The notes below the pieces were generated by a model, which was given only the letters and a program-made list of their open reading frames with translations, did not search any database and was not told the origin of the DNA. A stretch of 64,000 nucleotides of DNA from Haliea sp964022665. Its GTDB lineage: Bacteria; Pseudomonadota; Gammaproteobacteria; Pseudomonadales; Halieaceae. Positions 8,601-16,598 of the stretch are shown here, one piece after another. The stretch is taken from assembly GCA_964022665.1 (NCBI GenBank), contig CAXIDF010000005.1:62001-126000 (forward strand). Direction: 5' to 3'. The position numbers were made by a program, and so were the translations under genes. The stretch's first letter is position 1. Each line of letters begins with the position of its first letter.

Positions 8601-10052
8601 ATGATGAACGAGAGTTGGAAGTCCTACCCGGCGGGCAGCTTCTTTGACGAGCTGATTACACCCCGCGGCCAGCCGCGCGCGGCCGGCCGCGGGGTTGTGC
8701 GCCTGCTGCAGAAGTTGCCGGGCGACGAGATGGCAGAGCGTCGCGCCGCTGCGGAGCTCGCCATCCGCGAAATGGGTATCTCGTTTACCGTCTACAACGA
8801 GGCCGGCAACATCGACCGCGCCTGGCCGTTCGACATCATTCCGCGGGTCATTTCGGCACGTCAGTGGCAGGCGGTCAGTGATGGCCTGCGGCAGCGGTCG
8901 CTGGCCCTGAATCACTTCATCGACGACATTTACAACCGGCAGAAAATTCTGGCTGACGGCGTCGTGCCCGCCGATATCGTGCTTGAGTCGACCAACTTCA
9001 AACCGCAGTGCATGGGCATGTCGCCGCGGTTCGGTGTATGGGCGCATGTCTGCGGGTCGGACCTGGTGCGGGACGGTGACGGCCGTTTCCGGGTGCTCGA
9101 AGACAACCTGCGGGTGCCTTCCGGGGTGTCCTACATGCTGGAAAACCGTGAGATCACCAAGCGGGTGCTGCCGGAACTGTTCGAGAATTACAGTATCCTG
9201 CCGGTGGATGACTACCCGTCGCAGCTCTACCAGACGCTGGCGTCCCTGTCTCCCCGGGAGCGGCGCCGCCCCTGCATTGTCGTGCTCACACCGGGTATTT
9301 TCAATTCCGCTTACTTCGAGCATGCCTACCTTGCGCAGGGCATGGGCGCGGAGCTGGTCGAGGGTCGTGACCTGATGGTGGCGGATGATAACTGCGTCTA
9401 TATGCGCACCGTGGACGGCCCCGTGCGTGTGGACGTCATCTACCGACGCATCGACGAGGAGTTCATGGACCCGGAAGCCTTCCGTCCGGAGTCGCTGCTC
9501 GGTGTTGCGGGCCTGATGCGCGCCTGGAAGGCGGGCAATGTCGCCATCGCCAATGCCCCGGGGAGCGGGGTGGCGGATGACAAGGTCATCTACGCTTTTG
9601 TGCCTGACATGATTCGCTACTACCTGAAGCAGAAACCGCTGCTGGCCAGCGTACCCACCTGGCTCTGCATGCGCGAGAAAGACCGCGAGCATGTGCTCAA
9701 GAACCTCGACCAGCTGGTGGTCAAGCCGGCCAATGAATCCGGCGGCTATGGCATCATGGTCGGCCCGCACAGCAGCGCCGCGGTGCGGCGTAAGTTCGCC
9801 CGTCTGATCGAGAAAAACCCGCGCAATTATGTGGCGCAGCCCACGCTGGCGCTGTCCACCGCGCCTACGTATATCGACGACAAAGTCGAGCCGCGCCACC
9901 TCGACCTGCGGCCCTTTATTCTGCAAGGGCGCGATACCTGGGTGACTCCCGGTGGGCTGACACGGGTGGCGTTGACCAAGGGGTCGCTGGTGGTGAACTC
10001 CTCGCAGGGCGGCGGCAGCAAGGACACCTGGATCGTGGAGGGTAAGGCATGA
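8601..10052 (+). CDS. Circularly permuted type 2 ATP-grasp protein (DUF404/DUF407)
   Basis: The product has 483 residues from the ATG pair at 8601/8604. The open frame reaches back to a TTG at 8559, but those 14 residues look non-coding. Family hallmarks are visible: YPAGSFFDELI near the start, GISFTVYNEAGNIDRAWPFD, VLEDNLRVPSGVSYMLENR, and late ATP-grasp residues in KPANESGGYGIMVGP. Proteins of this family are predicted amidoligases forming peptide-like bonds. The gene overlaps the alpha-E gene by ATGA (10049-10052), so translation is coupled. It belongs to the conserved Anbu-associated neighbourhood, with Anbu itself at 14503-15258. Confidence 0.92.
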   Translation: MMNESWKSYPAGSFFDELITPRGQPRAAGRGVVRLLQKLPGDEMAERRAAAELAIREMGISFTVYNEAGNIDRAWPFDIIPRVISARQWQAVSDGLRQRSLALNHFIDDIYNRQKILADGVVPADIVLESTNFKPQCMGMSPRFGVWAHVCGSDLVRDGDGRFRVLEDNLRVPSGVSYMLENREITKRVLPELFENYSILPVDDYPSQLYQTLASLSPRERRRPCIVVLTPGIFNSAYFEHAYLAQGMGAELVEGRDLMVADDNCVYMRTVDGPVRVDVIYRRIDEEFMDPEAFRPESLLGVAGLMRAWKAGNVAIANAPGSGVADDKVIYAFVPDMIRYYLKQKPLLASVPTWLCMREKDREHVLKNLDQLVVKPANESGGYGIMVGPHSSAAVRRKFARLIEKNPRNYVAQPTLALSTAPTYIDDKVEPRHLDLRPFILQGRDTWVTPGGLTRVALTKGSLVVNSSQGGGSKDTWIVEGKA

Positions 10053-10987
10053 CCATGTTGTCCAGCGTTGCCGAACGCCTTTACTGGATGGGACGCTACC
10101 TTGAACGTGCGGAGGACAGCGCTCGCCTGGTGGCGGCCTATAATCACCTGATCATGGACATTCCGCGTGCAGCGGAGCTGGGTTGGGATGTGCTTATTCG
10201 CATCCTGGATGCCGAACCGCTGTTCTACCAGCAGTACCGGGTGGGTAACGAGCAGAATGTACTGCGCTTCCTGCTGGCAGAGCAGGACAGCTCTGCCAGC
10301 ATACCCTTTGCCGTGCGCTGGGCGCGGGAGAACGTGCGCACCACACGCGACGTGCTGCCCGAGGAGACTTGGGAGCAGATCAACGAGCTGCATCTGTACG
10401 TGAGTGACGCGGCGGAAAAATCCGTAGGCCGGCGCAATCGCCAGGCATTTCTGGAGGAGGTGATCAGCCGCTGCCAGCGCGTCAATGGCATGCTGTCATC
10501 CAGCCTGCCACGGGACCACGCACACCGCTTCCTGCGGCTGGGCCATTTGCTTGAGCGGTCGGATATGACCACGCGCCTGATGGATGTGGGTACGGGCGAG
10601 ATTCTGGGGCGCGACGCCACGCACGAGGCAATTGACCCGTTGATTTGGACTTCGCTGCTGCAGGCACTGTCCTCATTCGGGGCCTACCGGCGAATGATCG
10701 GCCCACTGGTCGAAGCACAGCAGGTGCTGGAGTTTGTGTTTCGAGAACCCTTGCTGCCGCGTTCCGTGGCGTTTTGCCTGTCGGAAATACGTGCCGAGCT
10801 GAAACCCCTGAACAATCACGAGAAGGGCATGCGTACGCTGGCCCGGGGGCGACGCAAGCTGGGCAAACTGCAGCCGGAGCAGATGTCCCGGGAGGCCCTG
10901 CATGCCTACATTGACGAATTCCAGGCGCTGCTGGCCGATCTCCACGATGCCATCACAGCCTCCTGGTTTCAGCCGGATACGCCATGA
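10049..10987 (+). CDS. Alpha-E domain protein (DUF403)
   Basis: The 312-residue, all-alpha protein begins MLSSVAERLYWMGRYLERAED, the typical start of the alpha-E family. It includes RWARENVRTTRDVLPEETWE and the C-terminal YIDEFQALLADLHDAI. The biochemical role is not established. The family is almost always encoded beside circularly permuted ATP-grasp proteins and is thought to work with them in peptide synthesis or tagging. The start overlaps the ATP-grasp stop by 4 bp, and the stop overlaps the next gene's start by 4 bp, giving a tightly coupled three-gene operon. Confidence 0.92.
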   Translation: MTMLSSVAERLYWMGRYLERAEDSARLVAAYNHLIMDIPRAAELGWDVLIRILDAEPLFYQQYRVGNEQNVLRFLLAEQDSSASIPFAVRWARENVRTTRDVLPEETWEQINELHLYVSDAAEKSVGRRNRQAFLEEVISRCQRVNGMLSSSLPRDHAHRFLRLGHLLERSDMTTRLMDVGTGEILGRDATHEAIDPLIWTSLLQALSSFGAYRRMIGPLVEAQQVLEFVFREPLLPRSVAFCLSEIRAELKPLNNHEKGMRTLARGRRKLGKLQPEQMSREALHAYIDEFQALLADLHDAITASWFQPDTP

Positions 10988-12018
10988 AGCGACTGGAATG
11001 CAGCTGTGGCAGCCAGGTGTTCTTCGAAAGCCGGGACTGCGTGCATTGTGGCATGGAGCTGGGCTTCGACCCGGTCGACCTGGAAATGTACTCGCTCAGC
11101 GGTGCCGCTGATGGCGTCCTGGAAACAGCCGAGGGCCGCCGCTATCGCCTGTGCGCGAATGGCCGCGAGTGGGATGTCTGCAACTGGCTCTGTGCGGAAG
11201 AAGACAGCCACCCCCTGTGCTGGGGTTGCCAGTTCAACCGCACCATTCCGGACCTGTCCCTGCCCGGCAATATCCAGCGCTGGTGGGTGCTGGAACAGGG
11301 CAAGAAACGCCTGCTTTACACCCTGCGCAGCCTCGGTTTGCCGCTGGTCAGCGGTTGGCAGGATCCGGAGAACGGCCTGCTGCTCGACTTTATCGAGGAC
11401 GGTCGCAGCCGTGAAGAGTATGCCGAGTCTTTTGTCAGTACGGGGTTCGCCGGTGGCGTTATCACCATCAATACGCTGGAGGCAGATGACGTTGCCCGGG
11501 TCGCTGTGCGAGAACAGATGAACGAACCCTACCGCACGGTACTGGGGCACCTGCGGCATGAGTCGGGGCATTACTACTGGGCGCGCCTGGCGCGCGACGA
11601 GACCATTCGCGAGGGGTTTGCCGAGCTGTTTGGTGATGAAGCTATGGACTATGCGGGGGCGCTGGACCGTCACTACCGCGAGGGGCCATCACCTGACTGG
11701 CGCAAGTATTACATCAGCGCCTATGCCAGCGTGCATCCAATGGAAGACTGGGCGGAAACCTGGGGCCACTACCTGCATATTCAGGATGCGCTGGAGACAG
11801 CGGCGGCCTACGGTGTTATTCGTGAGGATATCGCCAGCCTGGAGGTAGGTGAGCGGATTGGTCGCTGGCGCGACCTGAGTATCACGCTCAATGAACTTAA
11901 CCGCAGTGTTGGCCGCGGCGATGCCTACCCCTTCGTGATCAACCACTTTGTGGAATCCAAGCTGGCTTTCGTCGACACCGCGATTCGCCGCCTGCAGCAG
12001 CAGCCGGGCAAGCGCTAG
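10984..12018 (+). CDS. Zinc-ribbon putative metallopeptidase (DUF2248-like)
   Basis: The 344-residue protein has an N-terminal zinc ribbon (CSCGSQVFFESRDCVHCGME, C-x-C and C-x2-C) and a second Cys cluster near residues 65-80 (CNWLC, CWGC). A HEXXH motif follows: HESGH at about residues 192-196 within GHLRHESGHYYW. This matches the family annotated as putative zinc-binding metallopeptidase. It is third in the ATP-grasp/alpha-E operon, where many genomes have a transglutaminase-like protease instead. It may trim or recycle the product of the ATP-grasp enzyme; that role is inferred from context only. Confidence 0.85.
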   Translation: MKRLECSCGSQVFFESRDCVHCGMELGFDPVDLEMYSLSGAADGVLETAEGRRYRLCANGREWDVCNWLCAEEDSHPLCWGCQFNRTIPDLSLPGNIQRWWVLEQGKKRLLYTLRSLGLPLVSGWQDPENGLLLDFIEDGRSREEYAESFVSTGFAGGVITINTLEADDVARVAVREQMNEPYRTVLGHLRHESGHYYWARLARDETIREGFAELFGDEAMDYAGALDRHYREGPSPDWRKYYISAYASVHPMEDWAETWGHYLHIQDALETAAAYGVIREDIASLEVGERIGRWRDLSITLNELNRSVGRGDAYPFVINHFVESKLAFVDTAIRRLQQQPGKR

Positions 12019-12019
12019 T

Positions 12020-12910
12020 TCAGGGGTCCAGTAGCGGACGCAGGGCCTCGGCGAGCAGCGGCGCCATGAATACCGCATTACTGTGATGCGGTATGCAGTC
12101 AGTGCTCCATACCGTGCCAACGCCTGCGGCTTGCATTACCGATAGCGCATCCCCGGCAAACAGGGCATGTGTCACTGCCACATCAACCGAGCTGGCGCCG
12201 GCTTGCAGCAACCGCTGCGCGGCGCCGGCCAGGGTGCGCCCGGAGCTGGCGACGTCATCCAGTAGCACCACCATGCGCCCCGCTACGGCAACCTTGGGCA
12301 GGGTAATGACGACCTCGCGGTCGCCGTGTCGCTGCTTGCTGCATACGGCGTGCTCCAGCCCGCGCACCAGAGCAGCGCTCTCTACCCACTGCCGCGATTC
12401 CGCATCGGGGCCCACCAGCAGCGGGTTGTCGCGTTGCCCTGCCACCAGCTCCGCGAGGCTGCCCGCCGCCGACAGGGCGATAGCGTGGGGCAGGGGAATG
12501 GCTTCGTCCAGCCGGTTGATCCTGTGCAGGTGTGGGTCGACGGTAATCACGGCGTCGAACAACTCGGCGAGAAAGCCGCCAACGATGGTCTGGCTGACGA
12601 TCTCGCCGGGTTGGAAGGCAATATCCTGGCGCATGTAGCCCAGGTAGGGCGCGACCAGTACCAGCTTTTGCACACCGGCACGACGTGCATGCCGCGCCAG
12701 CAGCAGGAGCTCTACCAGCTTTTCGTTGGGCCGGTCCAGGCTGCGATACACCACCAGGGTGTGGGTGCCGGGGGGCACGTCGAGCAACAGTTTCAGTTCG
12801 TCGTCGGGGAAGCGGTGTCGCGCCACGGCAAGCGCGGTGAGTTCGCAGGCGCTGGCGAGGCGCAGCGCCGCATCGCGTTCGTCATCCAGATATGTCAGTA
12901 GCGCAGGCAT
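12020..12910 (-). CDS. prs: Ribose-phosphate pyrophosphokinase family protein
   Basis: The 296-residue protein has the PRPP synthetase fold signature. FPDDELKLLLDVPPGTHTLV is near the start, and VLVAPYLGYMRQD with an early QPGEI region matches the Prs catalytic flexible-loop region. The PRPP-binding loop VVLLDDVASSGRTLAGAA lies near residue 220. Prs makes PRPP from ribose 5-phosphate and ATP. At 296 residues it is shorter than housekeeping Prs (about 315), so it is probably a second, specialised copy. Its start overlaps the stop of the phosphorylase gene by one base (TGATG), implying coupled translation. Confidence 0.85.
   Translation of the reverse strand: MPALLTYLDDERDAALRLASACELTALAVARHRFPDDELKLLLDVPPGTHTLVVYRSLDRPNEKLVELLLLARHARRAGVQKLVLVAPYLGYMRQDIAFQPGEIVSQTIVGGFLAELFDAVITVDPHLHRINRLDEAIPLPHAIALSAAGSLAELVAGQRDNPLLVGPDAESRQWVESAALVRGLEHAVCSKQRHGDREVVITLPKVAVAGRMVVLLDDVASSGRTLAGAAQRLLQAGASSVDVAVTHALFAGDALSVMQAAGVGTVWSTDCIPHHSNAVFMAPLLAEALRPLLDP
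12070..12094. repeat. Perfect 9-bp-stem hairpin at the 3' end of the prs-like gene
   Basis: ATACCGCAT (12070-12078) and ATGCGGTAT (12086-12094) form a perfect inverted repeat with a 7-nt loop. It lies inside the 3' end of the minus-strand prs-like gene and 52 bp past the stop of the convergent metallopeptidase gene. There is no T tract, so it is a stem that could stabilise either 3' end rather than a clear terminator. Confidence 0.4.
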
Positions 12911-14499
12911 CAGAACTCCATAAATGCCGAGGTAATATCAGCAGCTGCGCCCAGAGTGAAGCCGCTGCCGCGCTCGCACAGTTTGCGCGCAAAGCCGAGT
13001 TCCGTCGGGTAGGCGGCGTAGACGGTGTAAAGCAGGTCGCCGGCTTGCACCTGCTCGCCCAGTTTGGCGCGCAGGTCTACCCCTGCGCCCTGCGCGCGCG
13101 GTGCGCCGGCCTGGCGTGCAATGCGTGCCAGCTGCAGGTTGTCGATATTGACCACCGTGCCCGTTGTTGCGGCGCGCACGGTGTAGGTGAGCGGCGCCAG
13201 CGGCGGATTGTTTAGGTCAAACGGTTTGCCGCCCTGCGCCTGAACGATGTCCTGCATCTTGCGCAGGGCGCGGCCCGAATCCAGGATGTCGCGTGCAATG
13301 GCGAAGCCGTCGCCACCGCGAACATCCGGGTCGAACTCCAGCATGCGCCCGGCGAGGCGCAGGGACTTCTGGCGCAAATCGGCCGGTGCCGCGGGGTGGT
13401 TTTCCAGCACCTGCATCACGTCGCGGGCTTCCAGAGCCGGGCCGATGCCGTTGCCCACGGGCTGGCGCCCATCAGTGATCACCACTTCCAGCATCAACCC
13501 CATACGTTTGGCGACGTACTCGAACAGGCGTCGCAAACGCTGCGCCTCGGGCATCGAGGCGACCTTGGCGGTGGGGCCAACGGGAATGTCAAGCACCAGG
13601 TGGGTGGAGCCTGCGGCGACCTTTTTCGAAAGAATGGACGCGACCATCTGGCCGGGGGAGTCAATCGACAGCGGGCGCTCAACGGCAATCAGGACATCAT
13701 CGGCGGGAGACAGGTCGCTGGTGCCGCCCCAGGCGAGGCAGCCGCGGTGGGTGCGCACAATGCTGTTGAGCTGCTCGAATTGCAATTCCACGTGCGCCAG
13801 TACCTCCATGGTATCTGCGGTACCCGCAGGGGAGGTGATGGCGCGGGAGGAGGTTTTTGGGCACAGCATGCCGTGCGCGGCGACGATCGGCACCACCAGC
13901 ATGGACGTGCGGTTGCCCGGGATGCCGCCAATGCAGTGCTTGTCCACCACCGGCTGTTCGCCCCAGTTCAGGCGCCGGCCCACGCGGCTCATGGCGTCGC
14001 TGAGGAAGAACACTTCCTCGCGGTCGAGCTCCGCCTGGTTGCAGGCCACCACAAAAGCGGTCAGTTCGATTTTCGAGTAGCGGTGTTCGGCAATGTCGTT
14101 GACGATGGCCCGGAAGCTGTCGCTGTCGAGACGTTCCCCGGCGATCTTGCGGTGCAGCGCGGGTATCGATGTGGGGGGTTCCGCCTGGGACACGCTGACG
14201 CGTTGCCCTTCGGGCAGGCCCAGCAGAGCGAAAGCATCTTCTGACAGGCCCAGTTCGTTACAGCCCACGATGCTGTCATCGTCAACCACGTTGACGCTGG
14301 CGAGGATGCGCCGGCCGTCGTCGGAGACTTCCACCTTGGCCAGCGCCTGAAAGCCCTCTGCCCGGTACAGCTCGCAGTCGCGGTGCAGGTAGGCCACGTT
14401 TTCCCGATAGGTGTCGATGGCAACGCGCTTGAGCAGCAGCGTCGAGGCCGCCTCAGCGGCGTGTAGCGCGTCCTGCTGGCCTGCCCCGCTGTCACTCAT
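12910..14499 (-). CDS. Thymidine/AMP phosphorylase family protein with archaeal-type N-terminal domain
   Basis: The 529-residue protein is longer than DeoA (about 440). It carries an extra N-terminal domain of roughly 90 residues like that of archaeal AMP phosphorylases. The phosphate/nucleotide-site motifs are intact: DKHCIGGIPGNRTSM and PKTSSRAITSPAGTADTMEV (about residues 180-225). The C-terminal barrel-hybrid domain includes TTGTVVNIDN. The family phosphorolyses nucleosides, or in the AMP-phosphorylase branch nucleoside 5'-monophosphates to ribose 1,5-bisphosphate and free base. The gene is second in an Anbu - phosphorylase - Prs operon, 3 bp after the Anbu stop. Coupling to a PRPP synthetase suggests nucleotide or ribose-phosphate salvage. 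Confidence 0.82.
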   Translation of the reverse strand: MSDSGAGQQDALHAAEAASTLLLKRVAIDTYRENVAYLHRDCELYRAEGFQALAKVEVSDDGRRILASVNVVDDDSIVGCNELGLSEDAFALLGLPEGQRVSVSQAEPPTSIPALHRKIAGERLDSDSFRAIVNDIAEHRYSKIELTAFVVACNQAELDREEVFFLSDAMSRVGRRLNWGEQPVVDKHCIGGIPGNRTSMLVVPIVAAHGMLCPKTSSRAITSPAGTADTMEVLAHVELQFEQLNSIVRTHRGCLAWGGTSDLSPADDVLIAVERPLSIDSPGQMVASILSKKVAAGSTHLVLDIPVGPTAKVASMPEAQRLRRLFEYVAKRMGLMLEVVITDGRQPVGNGIGPALEARDVMQVLENHPAAPADLRQKSLRLAGRMLEFDPDVRGGDGFAIARDILDSGRALRKMQDIVQAQGGKPFDLNNPPLAPLTYTVRAATTGTVVNIDNLQLARIARQAGAPRAQGAGVDLRAKLGEQVQAGDLLYTVYAAYPTELGFARKLCERGSGFTLGAAADITSAFMEF

Positions 14500-14502
14500 G
14501 GT

Positions 14503-15258
14503 TCAATCATTCTCGCCGATGACTTCGCCGAGCGAGGGCAGCTTGGCGAAGGCCTCGCGAATATTGTCATCCCAGCTCTGGCGCAGTTTCGCCAGGTAGG
14601 GGTGGTGCTCTTCGAGGGCGAAATAGCGCGCGTGAGGCTTCAGGCTGTCGTTGCGGTAGAACAGGCATTCCAGCGGTGGGCCCACAGTGGCATTGGAGCG
14701 GATGGTCGAATCCATGGACACCAGCGCACAGCGCATGGCGGTTTCAAACGGTGTATCCGGGCGCACAATACGGTCCAGAATGGGCTTGCCGTACTTGGTT
14801 TCGCCGATCTGCAGGTAGGGGTAGAGCTCCGAGGCCGTGATGTAGTTGCCCTCGGGGTAGATCAGGTACAACGCCTGGGCGTGGCCCTTGATCTGCCCGC
14901 CCAGAATGAAGGTGGCAGAGGCATCGAAGCTGGCGCCGGCCCCGGGGCCAGAGGGCTTCTTGTGCCGCGATTGCTCGGCCACGTTCAGTTCCCCGATATA
15001 GTCGGCTACATCCGCCACATAGCGCGCCTTGAGGATGTTGAACTCGGCGTCTTCCTCCAGGTCCCGGTGGATCTGCGCGATCACCGCCTGGCTGGTCGCC
15101 AGGTTGCCCGCCGTCAACAGTACCAGCGAACGGTCGTAGGCCACTGAAAAACGGTGCATTTTACTGTAGGTGCTGACCCGATCAGGGCCCGCATTGGTGC
15201 GCGAGTCCGAGCAGAAGATCAAGCCGTCCTGAACGGCAATGGCGAGGCAGTAGGTCAT
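14503..15258 (-). CDS. Proteasome-type protease Anbu
   Basis: The product is 251 residues from the ATG at 15258. The open frame extends 17 residues further, but the start was chosen because it yields MTYCLAIAVQDGLIFCSDSR and places Thr2 as the N-terminal nucleophile after Met removal, as the proteasome/HslV fold needs. SDSRTNAGPDRVSTY and LTAGNLATSQAVI are typical of Anbu, the HslV-like ancestral beta subunit. Anbu loci characteristically carry circularly permuted ATP-grasp and alpha-E genes. Here those genes lie on the opposite strand 4-7 kb away, and Anbu instead heads an operon with a phosphorylase and a Prs-like protein. Confidence 0.9.
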   Translation of the reverse strand: MTYCLAIAVQDGLIFCSDSRTNAGPDRVSTYSKMHRFSVAYDRSLVLLTAGNLATSQAVIAQIHRDLEEDAEFNILKARYVADVADYIGELNVAEQSRHKKPSGPGAGASFDASATFILGGQIKGHAQALYLIYPEGNYITASELYPYLQIGETKYGKPILDRIVRPDTPFETAMRCALVSMDSTIRSNATVGPPLECLFYRNDSLKPHARYFALEEHHPYLAKLRQSWDDNIREAFAKLPSLGEVIGEND

Positions 15259-15463
15259 GGCTGCAGTGTCTTGGCTCCGTGGCCGTGTCGAGCCGGCAAG
15301 CATACTCATAGCGGCGCGGCAATGCCACAGTCCCGCTGAACCCTACAGAACTGTCATTGGTATCGAGAGAGACTGCCGCGTATTATTGTTGTCCTGTTTT
15401 GCCGGTGCATTGGCAGGCAATTGCGTACCCTGCGCCCCATGATCATGGACTTTGGTGAGAAAG

Positions 15464-16597
15464 ATGTCTAAGAAGAAGTTTCTGTTCGGCCTGCGTATGT
15501 GGCTGATGTTGCTGGTGACCCTGCTGGTCTTTGGCGGGCTGTTCGGCATGCAGTGGTTCGGCAACAAGAAAATGAACGAGTTCATGGATAACATGCCGGT
15601 GCAACCCGCCACGGTCACCGCAATGGAGGCCGGCACGGCGCTGTGGCGCGACAGTGTGGAGTCGGTCGGGACCCTGGTGGCCATTCGCGGCGCCGAGCTG
15701 GCCACTGAGGTGCCCGGCACAGTGGAGAGCATTCACTTTGAAAATGGCGCCCAGGTGGAGGCGGGGGATGCGATCCTCACCCTGAATTCGGCGCCGGACC
15801 GCGCGCAGCTGTCGGAGCTGCAGGCCGCAGCGGAGTTGGCCCGGCTGGAGCTGGAGCGCGCACGGCGCCTGGTTGAACAGCGCAACATCTCGGAAGCGGA
15901 GCTGGACCAGCGCGCCAGTCTGCTGGAGCAGGCCCGGGCCCGGGTGGCCGCGCAGGAGGCACGCATAGAACAAAAAACCCTGCGTGCGCCCTACGCGGGG
16001 CGGCTGGGTATTCGCCAGTACAACGTGGGTGACTACGTGCAAACCGGTGAGACCGTTATCGCCCTGCAGGCGCTGGACAGCCTGTTCGTGAACTTCTCGC
16101 TGCCAGAGCAATACAGCCAGCAGGTGGAAGCCGGGATGCCGGTGCAGGCCCGGCTGGAGGCCCTGGATGGTCAGGAGTTTTCCGGTACGGTAACCGCCAT
16201 TTCACCGGTGGTGGACCCGAATACCCGCAACTTTGCCCTGCAGGCGACACTCCCCAATCCGGAAGAGCTGCTGCGCCCCGGTATGTTCGCCCGGCTGATA
16301 CTGCCTATTGGCATTGAGCTGGAGCGCGTTGTGGTGCCGCAAACCGCCATTGCCTATCGCCCCTATGGCGATTCTGTGTACGTCATTGAGGAACGCGACG
16401 GCGAGCTGCGGCTGACTCAGCGGTTCGTGACATTAGGGCCGGTGCGCGGCGACATGGTAGCGGTGGAGGAGGGGCTGGACCCGGGTGAACGTGTCGCCAC
16501 CAGCGGTCTACTCAAGCTCGATGGCGGCATGCCGGTAAAAGTCGACAACAGCTCTCCGCCAGCAGCAGATCTCGACCCACAACCGGACAACGGCTGA
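15464..16597 (+). CDS. RND efflux periplasmic adaptor subunit (membrane fusion protein)
   Basis: The protein has 377 residues from the ATG at 15464; an in-frame TTG lies 12 bp upstream. A membrane anchor (about residues 10-28, RMWLMLLVTLLVFGG) is followed by a lipoyl/barrel-sandwich domain (GAELATEVPGTVESIHFENG). A helical hairpin with AAAELARLELERARRLVEQR and a beta-barrel (VGDYVQTGETVIALQ) come next. It would link the inner-membrane RND pump to a TolC-like channel. The pump gene starts 1 bp after this stop, but no outer-membrane channel is in this operon, so a TolC encoded elsewhere is presumably used. Substrate unknown. Confidence 0.93.
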   Translation: MSKKKFLFGLRMWLMLLVTLLVFGGLFGMQWFGNKKMNEFMDNMPVQPATVTAMEAGTALWRDSVESVGTLVAIRGAELATEVPGTVESIHFENGAQVEAGDAILTLNSAPDRAQLSELQAAAELARLELERARRLVEQRNISEAELDQRASLLEQARARVAAQEARIEQKTLRAPYAGRLGIRQYNVGDYVQTGETVIALQALDSLFVNFSLPEQYSQQVEAGMPVQARLEALDGQEFSGTVTAISPVVDPNTRNFALQATLPNPEELLRPGMFARLILPIGIELERVVVPQTAIAYRPYGDSVYVIEERDGELRLTQRFVTLGPVRGDMVAVEEGLDPGERVATSGLLKLDGGMPVKVDNSSPPAADLDPQPDNG

Positions 16598-16598
16598 C

